Source: Drosophila pseudoobscura
Taxonomy: Eukaryota > Arthropoda > Insecta > Diptera > Drosophilidae
DNA length: 64,000 bases
Reading direction: 5' to 3'
NCBI RefSeq assembly: GCF_009870125.1
Contig: NC_046683.1
Span: forward strand, 17,183,001 to 17,247,000
Shown: positions 22,001 through 31,608 of the stretch, in pieces
Layout: each line of letters starts with the position of its first letter
Position numbering within the stretch: position 1 is the stretch's first letter
The notes under the pieces: generated by a model
Database searches by the model: none
What the model was told of the DNA's origin: nothing
What the model saw: only the letters and a program-made list of their open reading frames with translations
Program-made: the position numbers and the translations under genes

Positions 22001-25000
22001 TCGCGACCAAGGGACGGGCCCTCCTTTTCTGTCGCGTCGCGCTCGACTACTAAAGTGCCGACGCCAACGCCTCGGAAAGCTAGCCGCTTGGGGGGGACCG
22101 AGCGTTGCCCAAATATCTTCTCCCTCTGCTTCCACGCTCGCTTCTCCGATGGCTGAGCGCTTTCCAGACAGTCCCAAAAATTTAAACGCCGCTTTGTTAG
22201 GCTTGCGGCTGCTGTTGTCTGCTGGCTGGCTTCCTTGGACGATCGAATCCGCACTGATTACCTCGATTTCTAAGCGCCAAGACTACAAATGGGACAACTC
22301 TTTATTCTCCTTTAGCCCTTCTCTTCTCCTCCGCAGCACTTACCCCAACCGGACTCAGCGCTATACGGCTTCTGACGACTGAACAGCCCACTCGCCTTCA
22401 ACCAAGAATCTCGCAGTCGAATCTTGGATTTAGCTAATTAGATTCCCTTAGAGTTTTTCTCTTCACTAAATTCTTGGTTTTTCCCTTCCGTCGGACCGAT
22501 ACGCAACCGACTCAACTGACTTTCACAAGGGAATAGCCGATAGGGACGCCAACGTTCTGGCGGCAAATCCTCTAACAGGTCCCTGGATGCATTTTCAACA
22601 GAGATAACCTGACGTTTTGACCTGTTACCGTCTTTTTGGTTCTCCCTTGACCTGTCGTTCGCCTGCCACTCTGAGCGTTAGATGGCGCCACAAAAACTCA
22701 GCATTCCCTGCTACAAGCGCTACAAAAGCCCCCCCGAAAGATCAGGCTTGGGGGTCACACTCCCAAGAATGATAACAGGAGAGCTTGAAGCAGTTGGCTT
22801 ACTGACGAAGATCTTTCGCGTGAAACCGTCCTACATAACGACCCTGCAAATCCTCTAACTCATAGTAGGCCTGCCCTATCTTCTTTTTGACCCTGGCCTT
22901 CAGAAAGGCCGGACCCAACTTCGCGCTGTACCCTGACTGAAAATTGCTCTGCCTGAAATTTCTTCGGAACACCTCCTGACCGACATTGTAGGATATGTCT
23001 CTAGCCCGTAAGTTGTACTGCCGTTCATTTTTATCATTCTGTTTTTTCATGACTTCTAGAGCCTTGCTTCGAACCAAGTCTAATGAATCCTCCCGCGAGA
23101 AAACTGCTGACCTGTCATCCATCACCCGCAATGCTCTCAGAAGCTTGTATGTTGCCCCGGAAGTGATGAAATGCTGTCCGAACACCATATAATAAGGAGT
23201 TGCATTCAGACTTGCATGCACCGCAGAACGCAATGCGCAGCAAATGCTGCTGAGGTGCTCGTCCCAGTCCTTCTGATCCTCGCGCACGTAAGATCGGATT
23301 GCTGCAATCACCGAGCGATTTACACGTTCGGAAGCATTAGCTTGGGGTGCGTACAGGGCCGTGAGAGTGTGCGAAACTTTATATTCCCGGAGTAGCTTTT
23401 GGAATGCCTCAGACTTAAATTGTGTGCCATTGTCGGATACTATTGTCTCCGGAACCCCGAAAGCATGAAAAAGATCTTGCTGCATGTACTTGACTACCAC
23501 GTCCGCGGTCAACTTCTTCACTGCCTTAAGAAACACATATTTAGAATAGTGATCGAGGACGATAAAGATGCCTATATGTCCACTTCTTGAACGGGGATAT
23601 GGCCCCAGGAAATCTACATATAATTTCTGGAAGAAACGTTGTGACTCGGGCGCAATTCCAATCTTCGGTCTCTGGATTGTATTGGGGGCCTTGGTAGTCT
23701 TGCAGACATCACAAGCCTGGATATACTTCTTCACATCGGCAACCAAACCAGGCCAGTAATAATACCGCCGTATCCTTTCTAGGGTTTTGTGAATGCCTCC
23801 ATGGGAAGCCAGTGGATTGTCGTGCGCGTTACGCAAAACATCAACCACTAACCCTTGAGGAATCCAGAGTTTCCAAATGAACACATCATGTAGCACCTCT
23901 CCTGTTGCGTGATCTGACCTACGATACAACAAGTTATCTACAATTTTGAGATCTGGCAACTTATCAATATTGGCCCTAACCCTTTCTACGATCTCCACGT
24001 AATCTTCTGCCTTGAATTCTGGCGATTCCAAATCCACCAACAACCCATTGCTCGCGTCTAGAGTCGCCACTTCCTCCTCATTTACGCGAGAAAGAGCATC
24101 CGGAACCACATTAAGCCTGCCGCTACGATGCTCGATTTTAAACGAGAAACTCTGCAGCTTTAATGCCCACCGGGCTAGACGTGAGTGTAAGTCAGTTTGT
24201 GACATGAGCCACTTCAAGGAGGCGTGATCAGTGATTACAGTAAATTCATGCCCCTCGATGTAAGCTCTGAACTTATTTATGCAAACTATTGCGGCCAGAC
24301 ATTCTTGTTCGGTGACCGAATAATTCTTTTGGGCTTTGTTGAGTTTTTTCGATACAAACGCAATCGGATATTCGTCCCCCTCCGGTGTCTTCTGCACCAG
24401 CACTCCCCCAACGCCTGTCTTGCTAGCGTCGCAGTGAACATAGAATGGTTTGCTAAAATCAGGACTACGCAAAACTGGCGCTGAGCAAAGCATCTCCTTC
24501 AACTTTTCAAAAGCCTCCTGACCCGCTGGAGTCATTGAAAATTTCTGTCTAGGTTTGAGCAAGTCCGTGAGAGGCGCGGCTACCGATGCGAAGTTGCTTA
24601 TAAACTTCCGGTACCAGCCTACCATACCTAGGAAGCGACGCAGAGACTTTAGGGATTTTGGCAAAGGAAAATCGGACATAGCCGAAATCTTATCCGGATC
24701 TGTACGAATCACCCCTTCACCTACTATATGCCCCAAATACCGCACTGACTTCATGCAAAACTTGCTTTTCTCCACATTCAGCGTTAACCCTGCCGCTTTT
24801 ATGTAACTTGCCACTTCACTCAACACCCTCCGATGTGACTCAAAACTGTCCGACACAATCAAAAGGTCGTCCAGGTACACAAAAACTTCATTTCTTAAAC
24901 TGGCCGGAATTACCTTGTCCATCAGCCTTGTCATGGTCTGCGAAGCGTTAGTGAGACCAAAAGGCATCACCTTATACTGGTAGAGAGGTTTGCCCGGAAC

Positions 25001-28000
25001 CGTGAACGCTGTTTTATCGCGTGAGCTCGGCTCTAAGGGAACTTGCCAATAGGCATCCTTAAGATCCAGGCTCGAAATAAACATCGCCTTAGGAAGACGT
25101 CCTAAAATCCCATCAATTTGTGGTAACGGATACGCGTCCTTTTTGGTCACCGCGTTAACTTTCCTACTATCCAAACATAGCCTCACCTTCCCTGGCTTCT
25201 GCACCAATACTACCGGTGATGACCACGCACTATCGGATTCCTCTATCACCCCTAAGCTGAGCATCCGATCTATCTCCGCATATAACAATTTCTCTACCGC
25301 AGGAGATACAGGGAAGTGTCTCTGCTTCACGGCTTTTGCATCACCTACATCAATTGAATGCGAAAGCAGGGCCGTCTTTCCTAGACCGGACACGGAAAAC
25401 GAAGGAAATAAATTGATGGTCGCTTGCAACTGATCCATTTCCCCTCGGCTGAGGTTCTGCGGTTCATGAACTATCTCTGCCAGCGACATGCTGGGTGGCA
25501 ATAAATCGAAACTCGACCAAAAATCGATCCCTAAATACAGGTCCTGGCTGAGCGATGGAATAATGTGCAGCTCAAGGTCCTTCACTGCACCCTTATACTG
25601 CACCGGTGTCCGCAGTCGTCCCACTACCTCTTGCCTCCGTCCATCCGCAGTGGAAGCATTTAGAACTCCTCTCTTAAAAGGAATTCGGCTTTGGATTACG
25701 CGTTCTGCTAACTTTCCGCCTATAACACTTATAGCTGCTCCGGTGTCCAATAGACCAAGGACCGTTTGATCCAACAGGCGAACTTCCGCATATGGACGCT
25801 TGTCCTTCTGCTTGTAACGAATGCAATTTATCGCTTTCGCCGCCTGCCGGAACGCTCTCATCCTTCTTGCACTCCTTGTGAGGGACTTATTACTGGGTTG
25901 GTCGTTGGTGAAAAGCGAATGGGATCTGGCATGGACTAGTTGTGGCCAGACTAAAGCTTGGTGTATGTCGGATTCTGATTTCTCAGACGGAAACTGGGCG
26001 GTAGTTTTAAGTATCCCTACTGGGATTTCGCCTCTGCACTCGACTGCTTGCGCTGAACACTGACCGGCTGGCGAGGCTGGGTGTTCACTTTGCCGTTTTT
26101 TTGGCACTTGCTACACGACGGCTTATATTTATTAGGTGCTCCGCACCCAAAGCAAAAAATTTTCCTTTTGCTATCGCAATCGTGGTAGCGATGCCCCTCC
26201 TTTCGGCAATTCCAGCAAATCAGTGCCACGGCTGCCACCTCGTCCTCTTCTTCTACATCCGAGAATTCGGAGGCCTCCTCTAATTGGGCTTCCCCTACCA
26301 ATTCCGCAACCTGTTTCCGGAAAGGAATCAATTTCTGGTACCCATGACTCCGCCTAACGTCGTCGAGAAAACTCTCCCTTCTACGACAGACTTCTCTCAA
26401 ACGTTCTACGGAGTCGATTTGGACATTCAGTAGCTCATGTCTAATTTCAGGTCGCAAATTGCGCCGTAAAGTTTCCACAATCGCTTTCTCTGACATGGGA
26501 GTTTCCAAATCATCCATCAGCTGTATCAGGGCGTCGTGGAAGGAATCGAAACTTTCTTTTTCTTTTTGCTTCCTGTCCCTTATCGCTTCTCTGATATCCA
26601 CATCGGTTCGAGAATCCCTAAACTGCTTTCTTAGAGCTTGGCATAACCGGTCCCATCTCATCGATCCGGAAGTCTTGTGGTAACGCCAATAAAAATCTCT
26701 GGCCTTTCCGTCAAAAAGCAGACTGGCGTTACTGCAAAGAACTGGAAAATTTCCTTCAAGAGTCTGATGTGTCAAAGCCTCTACCCTATAGAGAAAGTTA
26801 TCAATGCTCAATCCTTCTTGGGTCCCATTAAAACGTAATTTCCAACTATTGAGGATATGGGCGACTTTGTCCGGTCGCTGACTCAGATCTGAGACTGCAC
26901 TGCTTGGACGGTCGTAGCTCGGAAACTGTGCTAAATACTGACTATTCAGCCCCTGTCGGAATGTTTCCCCCACTTCTCTGTCCCTATTTTGTTGGACCGG
27001 ATTATCCGCTTCCCCACGTCTATTCCCTTGAGGAATACTATTGCCAGTCTCTTGGAAATGTGCTGCTATGCTGGACTGAATGATTTGAGCCATTTTGTCC
27101 GTGAGCTGGGCTACCACCTCGTTTTGCATCGTGCTGATGGCCTGTGTAACTATGCTACTAACTCTTTCAGCGGTTATGGCTGCTGCCTCGTTTTGCTTGG
27201 CCTGTGACCTGGTATTATGAGGAGTACTTCTATCGACGCATAGCGTCTTGCATGTGGGACAGGTAGTATGGGTCTTGACATGTGACTCAATACAAGTTTT
27301 GTGAAACTCGTGACTGCACTTTGTTTTCAATGTAGGAGCCGAAGCCAAAGTTTTCCCACACAACTGGCATTTTGGCGCCGGAGCCGGTTCAGGCTCGTTA
27401 TCGGGGTTTTCCATTGTAAAAAGAAATAAATCAAACTTAATTCCTAACTGTCCTGACAAAAATATGCCCCACAAAAACTACACGACAAAACCTAAACACT
27501 TGCTTATCAAACGCAGACAAAACCAAAGTTAAAAATGTGTTAATAGTAAAACTAAATTGAATATTCTAGTTAAAAGTCAGATAACTTATGCTAGCAAACC
27601 TAAGATGACTTAAAAATTAAAAAATAATAGGTAATTTTACGTGAACTCAAATTACAAAGAGAACTGATTCCTCGTGTTATAATTCATAGCTTCCTACGTT
27701 GCCAACTTAGGGTCAATGGCCCTGCAAACGCCACAGCTGTTCTCAAGTCTCGCTTCCCTTGTACAGCGAGAGAGCTAGCAAATCAACAGCCCTACGAAAT
27801 AACACACATGGAATGTAAATCACAAGAATAGAGCGCAAAGAATATGATACGATAAAATAAAGTCATAAAAATTTTTGCCTTACGCATAGCTAATCCCCAT
27901 GCGAAACGGACCCTATGCTAACTGAGACCCCAATTCCTAAGCACAAAAGAAAATGAAAAGAATGTGTACGCGCGCAGACGCCTTGCACTTGTCGCTGTCT

Positions 28001-31000
28001 AATTAAAACCAACAACAACTGCATGCGCGAGCCGTGGCCAGCTGCTGCTTTGATTCGCGCCGCTGTTGTCCAAACACCTCGGCTCGGCACTCTACACTTG
28101 AAATGAGCATGCTGCTTCTGATTTCACTCGTGGCCCACGGAATTCTATAATCAAGATTAATCCGGGTATGTCCAACGCGCTAAAGCTCATCAGCAGCAAC
28201 GGCTAAGCCTTCCGCACAGTCCTTCAGCCGTGGGCAGGGTTCCGTAAGTAAACGAGATTCCCTCTGCAGTCCTATGCGCCCGAAAGACCATGTTTAAGGC
28301 TCCTGCCTCAGAAAAAGTAGGGTATTATTAAGATCGATGCACTTTTCGAAACGCTCCTCCGACGTGGCCGGATGAAAAGTCAAAACTTCTGCTTCCGTTT
28401 TCCGAATCGACTGACGAGCCCTCTACTTGGTGTTGAGAAAAGAAGGTATTCTTGAGCAATGACCACTTCCAGAGAAACAATTTTGGTCAATGCCGTCTAT
28501 GCTGAATCGGGAAGTTTTAAAAAACAAAAAAAGGATGTCACAGTGTTAATGGTGTCACACCTGAATAGGTGTGGCCCCACGTTGGGCGCCAATTTTTAGT
28601 TATAATACTATATCTATGATTCATAAATGTAACGTATCACCTACGCACGTCTGTGTATATAAATCCTGCCAGGCTAGCTGTTGTTCAGCGAAGGGGAGCA
28701 CACGCTTTGGGTTTCCGGCCTCTGCTCGTCGGCTATTGGAGTGATGTTCTTGCCCCTCCTCCTGCTGGTGGCCTATACGCATTATACCGCGAATGAAGTA
28801 GCGTGTCACGACGAAAATGCTTAACCGGGAGACACTGTTTATCCCTAGATAGAATTGTGGATTTGTGCTGGAAAGGTATCTCAACTCCGCCTCTGGTGTT
28901 GTCGAGGTCGTGTCGCCCGCCCTACCATGGCCATTCCAAACCGTTCGATTTAATGACGGAATGGCCCCTTTGTCCGGGACGTCCTACATGGGGAATTTGC
29001 CAGCGAAAGCAAAACGGTAGATTAACACATTATAAAGTTTATTCACTTACTGGCTAAAACACTAGTATTACCCGCAAATACCATAATATAATTCCCCATA
29101 TTAAAAGAGTAGCTAAATGAAAATATATGTGTAAAATTCCTACAAATACTTGGCTATGTGTAATACAAACGATATACTAAATAAGTCCGAAATGGACAAA
29201 CTAACTTGCTTGCTGACTCCGTAAGGTTCAGAAGCCAATTCGAGTGGGCACTTCTCCCTCCCGCTCACCGACCGGCCCTAATTCCCTTGCTTCAAGTTGT
29301 ACTTTATTAATAACAAAATTTAAGTCCACTCATACCTTTTCTCCAGTTTATGGCTCCATCGGCGAAAGCGCTTTCCTCGATGAATACCTAAAGCTGCTGT
29401 GGAGGAAGAACACTTAAAATGGCACAAGGTAGGGGGAAATCATATTTGCAGATCGGCGAGAGTCACGAGAAGCCACTACCGGAATCAAATCTAATTCTCT
29501 CCTAAATAACTCCGCACCGAGATCAAAATTAATTATACATTTACGAACACGAATACAATCACTCTGTCAATCCGTTGCTTCCTCTTTTTTTCCCTATTCT
29601 ATTTCTCCCGACTGTTATCTATGTTTCCTTTCCACCTCCTGGGCGAAAGGGAACCGCACAAATTCTTTTCCCCTGCTTCTGCAGGTGAAGGGTACGCGAA
29701 AGCAAAGAAAAGGCCAAACGGCCAATCTCCGACGGTGCTAGATTAACACTTTCTCTCCGCCGATCTGCTCGCGACCAAGGGACGGGCCCTCCTTTTCTGT
29801 CGCGTCGCGCTCGACTACTAAAGTGCCGACGCCAACGCCTCGGAAAGCTAGCCGCTTGGGGGGGACCGAGCGTTGCCCAAATATCTTCTCCCTCTGCTTC
29901 CACGCTCGCTTCTCCGATGGCTGAGCGCTTTCCAGACAGTCCCAAAAATTTAAACGCCGCTTTGTTAGGCTTGCGGCTGCTGTTGTCTGCTGGCTGGCTT
30001 CCTTGGACGATCGAATCCGCACTGATTACCTCGATTTCTAAGCGCCAAGACTACAAATGGGACAACTCTTTATTCTCCTTTAGCCCTTCTCTTCTCCTCC
30101 GCAGCACTTACCCCAACCGGACTCAGCGCTATACGGCTTCTGACGACTGAACAGCCCACTCGCCTTCAACCAAGAATCTCGCAGTCGAATCTTGGATTTA
30201 GCTAATTAGATTCCCTTAGAGTTTTTCTCTTCACTAAATTCTTGGTTTTTCCCTTCCGTCGGACCGATACGCAACCGACTCAACCGACTTTCACAAGGGA
30301 ATAGCCGATAGGGACGCCAACGTTCTGGCGGCAAATCCTCTAACAGGTCCCTGGATGCATTTTCAACAGAGATAACCTGACGTTTTGACCTGTTACCGTC
30401 TTTTTGGTTCTCCCTTGACCTGTCGTTCGCCTGCCACTCTGAGCGTTAGATGGCGCCACAAAAACTCAGCATTCCCTGCTACAAGCGCTACAATATTGAC
30501 TCAAAATACATTTTTACCTTTGCTGCATGCAGTATTTTAGTAGGAACTGTAACAGATCGATTCACTATAAGATATGATTCCCAAAGCTGGATGAAGTTCG
30601 GTTTCGAGTAGAAGTTAGAAGAAATAGAATCCTTAAAGTATAAGCGGGATTCTTCGATGGCATTTTAAGTTTAAATAGCAGAGAAGTCTATAGTTTAAGT
30701 GGAACAATTATAGCTGGTTCGGTTAGTTAATCTTTTAATTAATCTTTGACAGATTCATAGAACGAAGAAGAGCTGTGGATGCATTTCGCTGCAGTTCGAT
30801 TGCTGTGATGGAAGGAAGGATTATTTTATATAACTAAACGATTATTGTCTCAGAAATCGGTTTTAGAAGTGGCTTTTGTTATTTCTTGAAAGTTTCAGTA
30901 AGTTCTTAGAAAGCAGGTTCTTCCATTAGTTGCAATTGCAATAATTGATTGATGATGGTTCTTAGGATCAAAGGTTGGAGCAGAATTCATTCGAGTTAAG

Positions 31001-31608
31001 TTAGCAATAGTCATACAAGCGTAGATCAAAGGTTAGTTTGTTTCTTAAAAACGAAGGTCATAGGTTAGTTGGTTTATTAAAAGCAAAGATCGAAGGTTAA
31101 TTGGTTTCCCAGAAGCAAAGTTCGTTGATTCGTTGATGGAGATATATGTACATAGCTGTATCCCTGTTCCACTAGGGCACATGCGCATCGTGTTGATTCG
31201 GTTGTACGAATTTCCCCTAAACGAACGGATTAATATGCTGCTGGTAGTACAGTGATTGGGTTGTTAGGTTCTAATTGGTTTTTGCAGAACATTTGATTGG
31301 GTGTTTTGGTTGTTTTTGTGATGTTTTGGGATAGGCATTGGGATTAGTTTTGGTTTTGGTTTTGGTTTTTGGAAGGAGCGGTTGGTTATTCTCGGTTTTG
31401 AGTTGGTGGGAGATTAGTAGAGGAGAGGATCCGAAGAGGATAAGCTTTCGGGATTGGGCTTCTTTTGCTATCCATACCTTGTGGGCGGATGGTACTCCCC
31501 ATGTTCGTTCTCGTCTTGGGGTTGCTTCCGTATGGATTTTCCTGCCACTTCTACTGATCCACCTCCACATCGTCCTGTCTCTGCGGCCTCCTGGATGGGT
31601 CCTGTCAT
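19010..31608 (-). CDS. SLC36/PAT-type amino-acid transporter, copy 2, with retrotransposon in intron 1
   Basis: The coding exons are 31478-31608, 20142-20502, 19624-20075, 19346-19518 and 19010-19263 (phases 2, 0, 2, 1), giving 456 aa. The first exon encodes a 43-residue hydrophilic N-terminus ending in HGEYHPPT with a strong donor (ACAAG/GTATGG). It joins in phase 2 to exon 2, completing a Ser before YLETIVHLFKGNIGPGLFAM, the first PAT helix. Later helices (TNLKWLTPVSMIANV, FFGTAIFAFEGIALVMPLKN, LLGYPLQFFVAIQIMWP) follow the family. Exon junctions 2-5 match copy 1 in position and phase. Intron 1 is 10,975 bp, of which 9,633 bp is a same-strand LTR retrotransposon. An in-frame upstream ATG (31701) exists, but the start at 31608 is preferred because the upstream residues are AT-rich and unlike the family. 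Confidence 0.85.
20860..22724 (-). repeat. Downstream (3') LTR of the retrotransposon
   Basis: 1,865 bp, offset 7,768 bp from its partner at 28628-30492. On the transcribed (minus) strand it starts TGTAGCGC and ends GTTACA. It differs from the partner at 22517 in my comparison. Confidence 0.95.
22725..22740 (-). other. Polypurine-type tract next to the 3' LTR
   Basis: On the minus strand a run reading CTTTCGGGGGGGCTTT directly precedes the 3' LTR, in the place of the plus-strand primer. It is not purely purine, but the G7 core fits the role. Confidence 0.6.
22799..26101 (-). CDS. pol: Retrotransposon Pol (PR-RT-RNaseH-IN)
   Basis: An intact frame of about 1,100 codons is entered from gag by -1 frameshift at 26095-26101; it has no good AUG of its own at the junction. 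Numbering from the GTG codon at 26107, the protease is at ~105-190 with DTGA (121-124). RT spans ~270-460 with LDLKDAYWQ and the catalytic YLDD (410-413). RNase H has its four acids at D559, E601, D626 and D669. The integrase has an HHCC finger (H761, H768, C798, C801) and a D831, D891, E926 triad with exact DD35E spacing. Domain order PR-RT-RH-IN places it in Ty3/gypsy (Metaviridae). The stop lies 58 bp before the polypurine run, leaving no room for env. Confidence 0.93.
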   Translation of the reverse strand, partial: KKRQSEHPASPAGQCSAQAVECRGEIPVGILKTTAQFPSEKSESDIHQALVWPQLVHARSHSLFTNDQPSNKSLTRSARRMRAFRQAAKAINCIRYKQKDKRPYAEVRLLDQTVLGLLDTGAAISVIGGKLAERVIQSRIPFKRGVLNASTADGRRQEVVGRLRTPVQYKGAVKDLELHIIPSLSQDLYLGIDFWSSFDLLPPSMSLAEIVHEPQNLSRGEMDQLQATINLFPSFSVSGLGKTALLSHSIDVGDAKAVKQRHFPVSPAVEKLLYAEIDRMLSLGVIEESDSAWSSPVVLVQKPGKVRLCLDSRKVNAVTKKDAYPLPQIDGILGRLPKAMFISSLDLKDAYWQVPLEPSSRDKTAFTVPGKPLYQYKVMPFGLTNASQTMTRLMDKVIPASLRNEVFVYLDDLLIVSDSFESHRRVLSEVASYIKAAGLTLNVEKSKFCMKSVRYLGHIVGEGVIRTDPDKISAMSDFPLPKSLKSLRRFLGMVGWYRKFISNFASVAAPLTDLLKPRQKFSMTPAGQEAFEKLKEMLCSAPVLRSPDFSKPFYVHCDASKTGVGGVLVQKTPEGDEYPIAFVSKKLNKAQKNYSVTEQECLAAIVCINKFRAYIEGHEFTVITDHASLKWLMSQTDLHSRLARWALKLQSFSFKIEHRSGRLNVVPDALSRVNEEEVATLDASNGLLVDLESPEFKAEDYVEIVERVRANIDKLPDLKIVDNLLYRRSDHATGEVLHDVFIWKLWIPQGLVVDVLRNAHDNPLASHGGIHKTLERIRRYYYWPGLVADVKKYIQACDVCKTTKAPNTIQRPKIGIAPESQRFFQKLYVDFLGPYPRSRSGHIGIFIVLDHYSKYVFLKAVKKLTADVVVKYMQQDLFHAFGVPETIVSDNGTQFKSEAFQKLLREYKVSHTLTALYAPQANASERVNRSVIAAIRSYVREDQKDWDEHLSSICCALRSAVHASLNATPYYMVFGQHFITSGATYKLLRALRVMDDRSAVFSREDSLDLVRSKALEVMKKQNDKNERQYNLRARDISYNVGQEVFRRNFRQSNFQSGYSAKLGPAFLKARVKKKIGQAYYELEDLQGRYVGRFHAKDLRQ
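26017..27414 (-). CDS. gag: Retrotransposon Gag with N-terminal RING-H2 finger
   Basis: I chose the ATG at 27414 (ACAATGG context), giving 465 aa; an in-frame ATG at 27474 would add 20 hydrophobic residues. Residues 16-55 form a complete RING-H2 pattern: C16-x2-C19, C33-x-H35, H38-x2-C41, C52-x2-C55. A Gln/Ala-rich helical stretch follows, then the capsid-like retrotransposon Gag region (~190-350; FNGTQEGLSIDNFLYRVEAL, WDRLCQALRKQFRDSRT). Near the C-terminus is one canonical CCHC knuckle (CWNCRKEGHRYHDC) followed by a degenerate one in which the His is replaced (CFGCGAPNKYKPSC), plus another CxxC pair. Known: Gag builds the particle and packages RNA. The RING is not a usual Gag module. Confidence 0.9.
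   Translation of the reverse strand: MENPDNEPEPAPAPKCQLCGKTLASAPTLKTKCSHEFHKTCIESHVKTHTTCPTCKTLCVDRSTPHNTRSQAKQNEAAAITAERVSSIVTQAISTMQNEVVAQLTDKMAQIIQSSIAAHFQETGNSIPQGNRRGEADNPVQQNRDREVGETFRQGLNSQYLAQFPSYDRPSSAVSDLSQRPDKVAHILNSWKLRFNGTQEGLSIDNFLYRVEALTHQTLEGNFPVLCSNASLLFDGKARDFYWRYHKTSGSMRWDRLCQALRKQFRDSRTDVDIREAIRDRKQKEKESFDSFHDALIQLMDDLETPMSEKAIVETLRRNLRPEIRHELLNVQIDSVERLREVCRRRESFLDDVRRSHGYQKLIPFRKQVAELVGEAQLEEASEFSDVEEEDEVAAVALICWNCRKEGHRYHDCDSKRKIFCFGCGAPNKYKPSCSKCQKNGKVNTQPRQPVSVQRKQSSAEAKSQ
26054..26101 (-). promoter_or_regulatory. Programmed -1 frameshift signal (gag-pol)
   Basis: On the minus strand the gag frame reads CAA AAA AAC, containing the canonical X XXY YYZ heptamer A AAA AAC at 26101-26095. 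After a 7 nt spacer (26094-26088) a perfect 7 bp stem (TGAACAC at 26087-26081 with GTGTTCA at 26060-26054) closes a 20 nt loop. The pol frame is exactly -1 to gag and is open across this point, and the gag stop is at 26017-26019. Confidence 0.85.
27475..28573 (-). other. Long retrotransposon leader
   Basis: About 1.1 kb lies between the primer binding site and gag. No long reading frame is present. It is presumably untranslated leader with packaging signals. Confidence 0.6.
28574..28591 (-). other. Primer binding site
   Basis: The minus-strand word TGGCGCCCAACGTGGGGC begins with TGG, as expected for pairing with a tRNA 3' CCA. It lies 36 nt inside the upstream LTR. It resembles the tRNA-Lys-type sites of gypsy-group elements; the exact tRNA is from memory. 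Confidence 0.75.
28628..30492 (-). repeat. Upstream (5') LTR of the retrotransposon
   Basis: 1,865 bp partner of 20860-22724. As the element is on the minus strand, this copy should carry the active promoter. Confidence 0.95.
31196..31232 (+). repeat. Dispersed TTCCCATAARCGAACGG motif, copy 5
   Basis: GATTCGGTTGTACGAATTTC followed by CCCTAAACGAACGGATTA. It is preceded by CCACTAGGGCACATGCG, which is partly shared with copy 6. It lies in intron 1 of SLC36 copy 2. Confidence 0.7.

Larger units (their letters stand above)
20856..30496 (-). mobile_element. Complete Ty3/gypsy-type LTR retrotransposon with ATAT target duplication
   Basis: The element occupies 20860-30492 (9,633 bp), flanked by ATAT at 20856-20859 and 30493-30496. 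It has two 1,865 bp TG...CA LTRs, a primer binding site 36 nt inside the upstream LTR, a ~1.1 kb leader, gag, a -1 frameshift site, pol (protease, RT, RNase H, integrase), and a G-rich polypurine run before the downstream LTR. There is no env. All reading frames are open and I saw one LTR difference (22517 T versus 30285 C), so the insertion is recent and possibly competent. The very long LTRs recall Ulysses of D. virilis and Osvaldo of D. buzzatii; clade membership is inference. It lies sense to its host gene inside intron 1. Confidence 0.95.
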
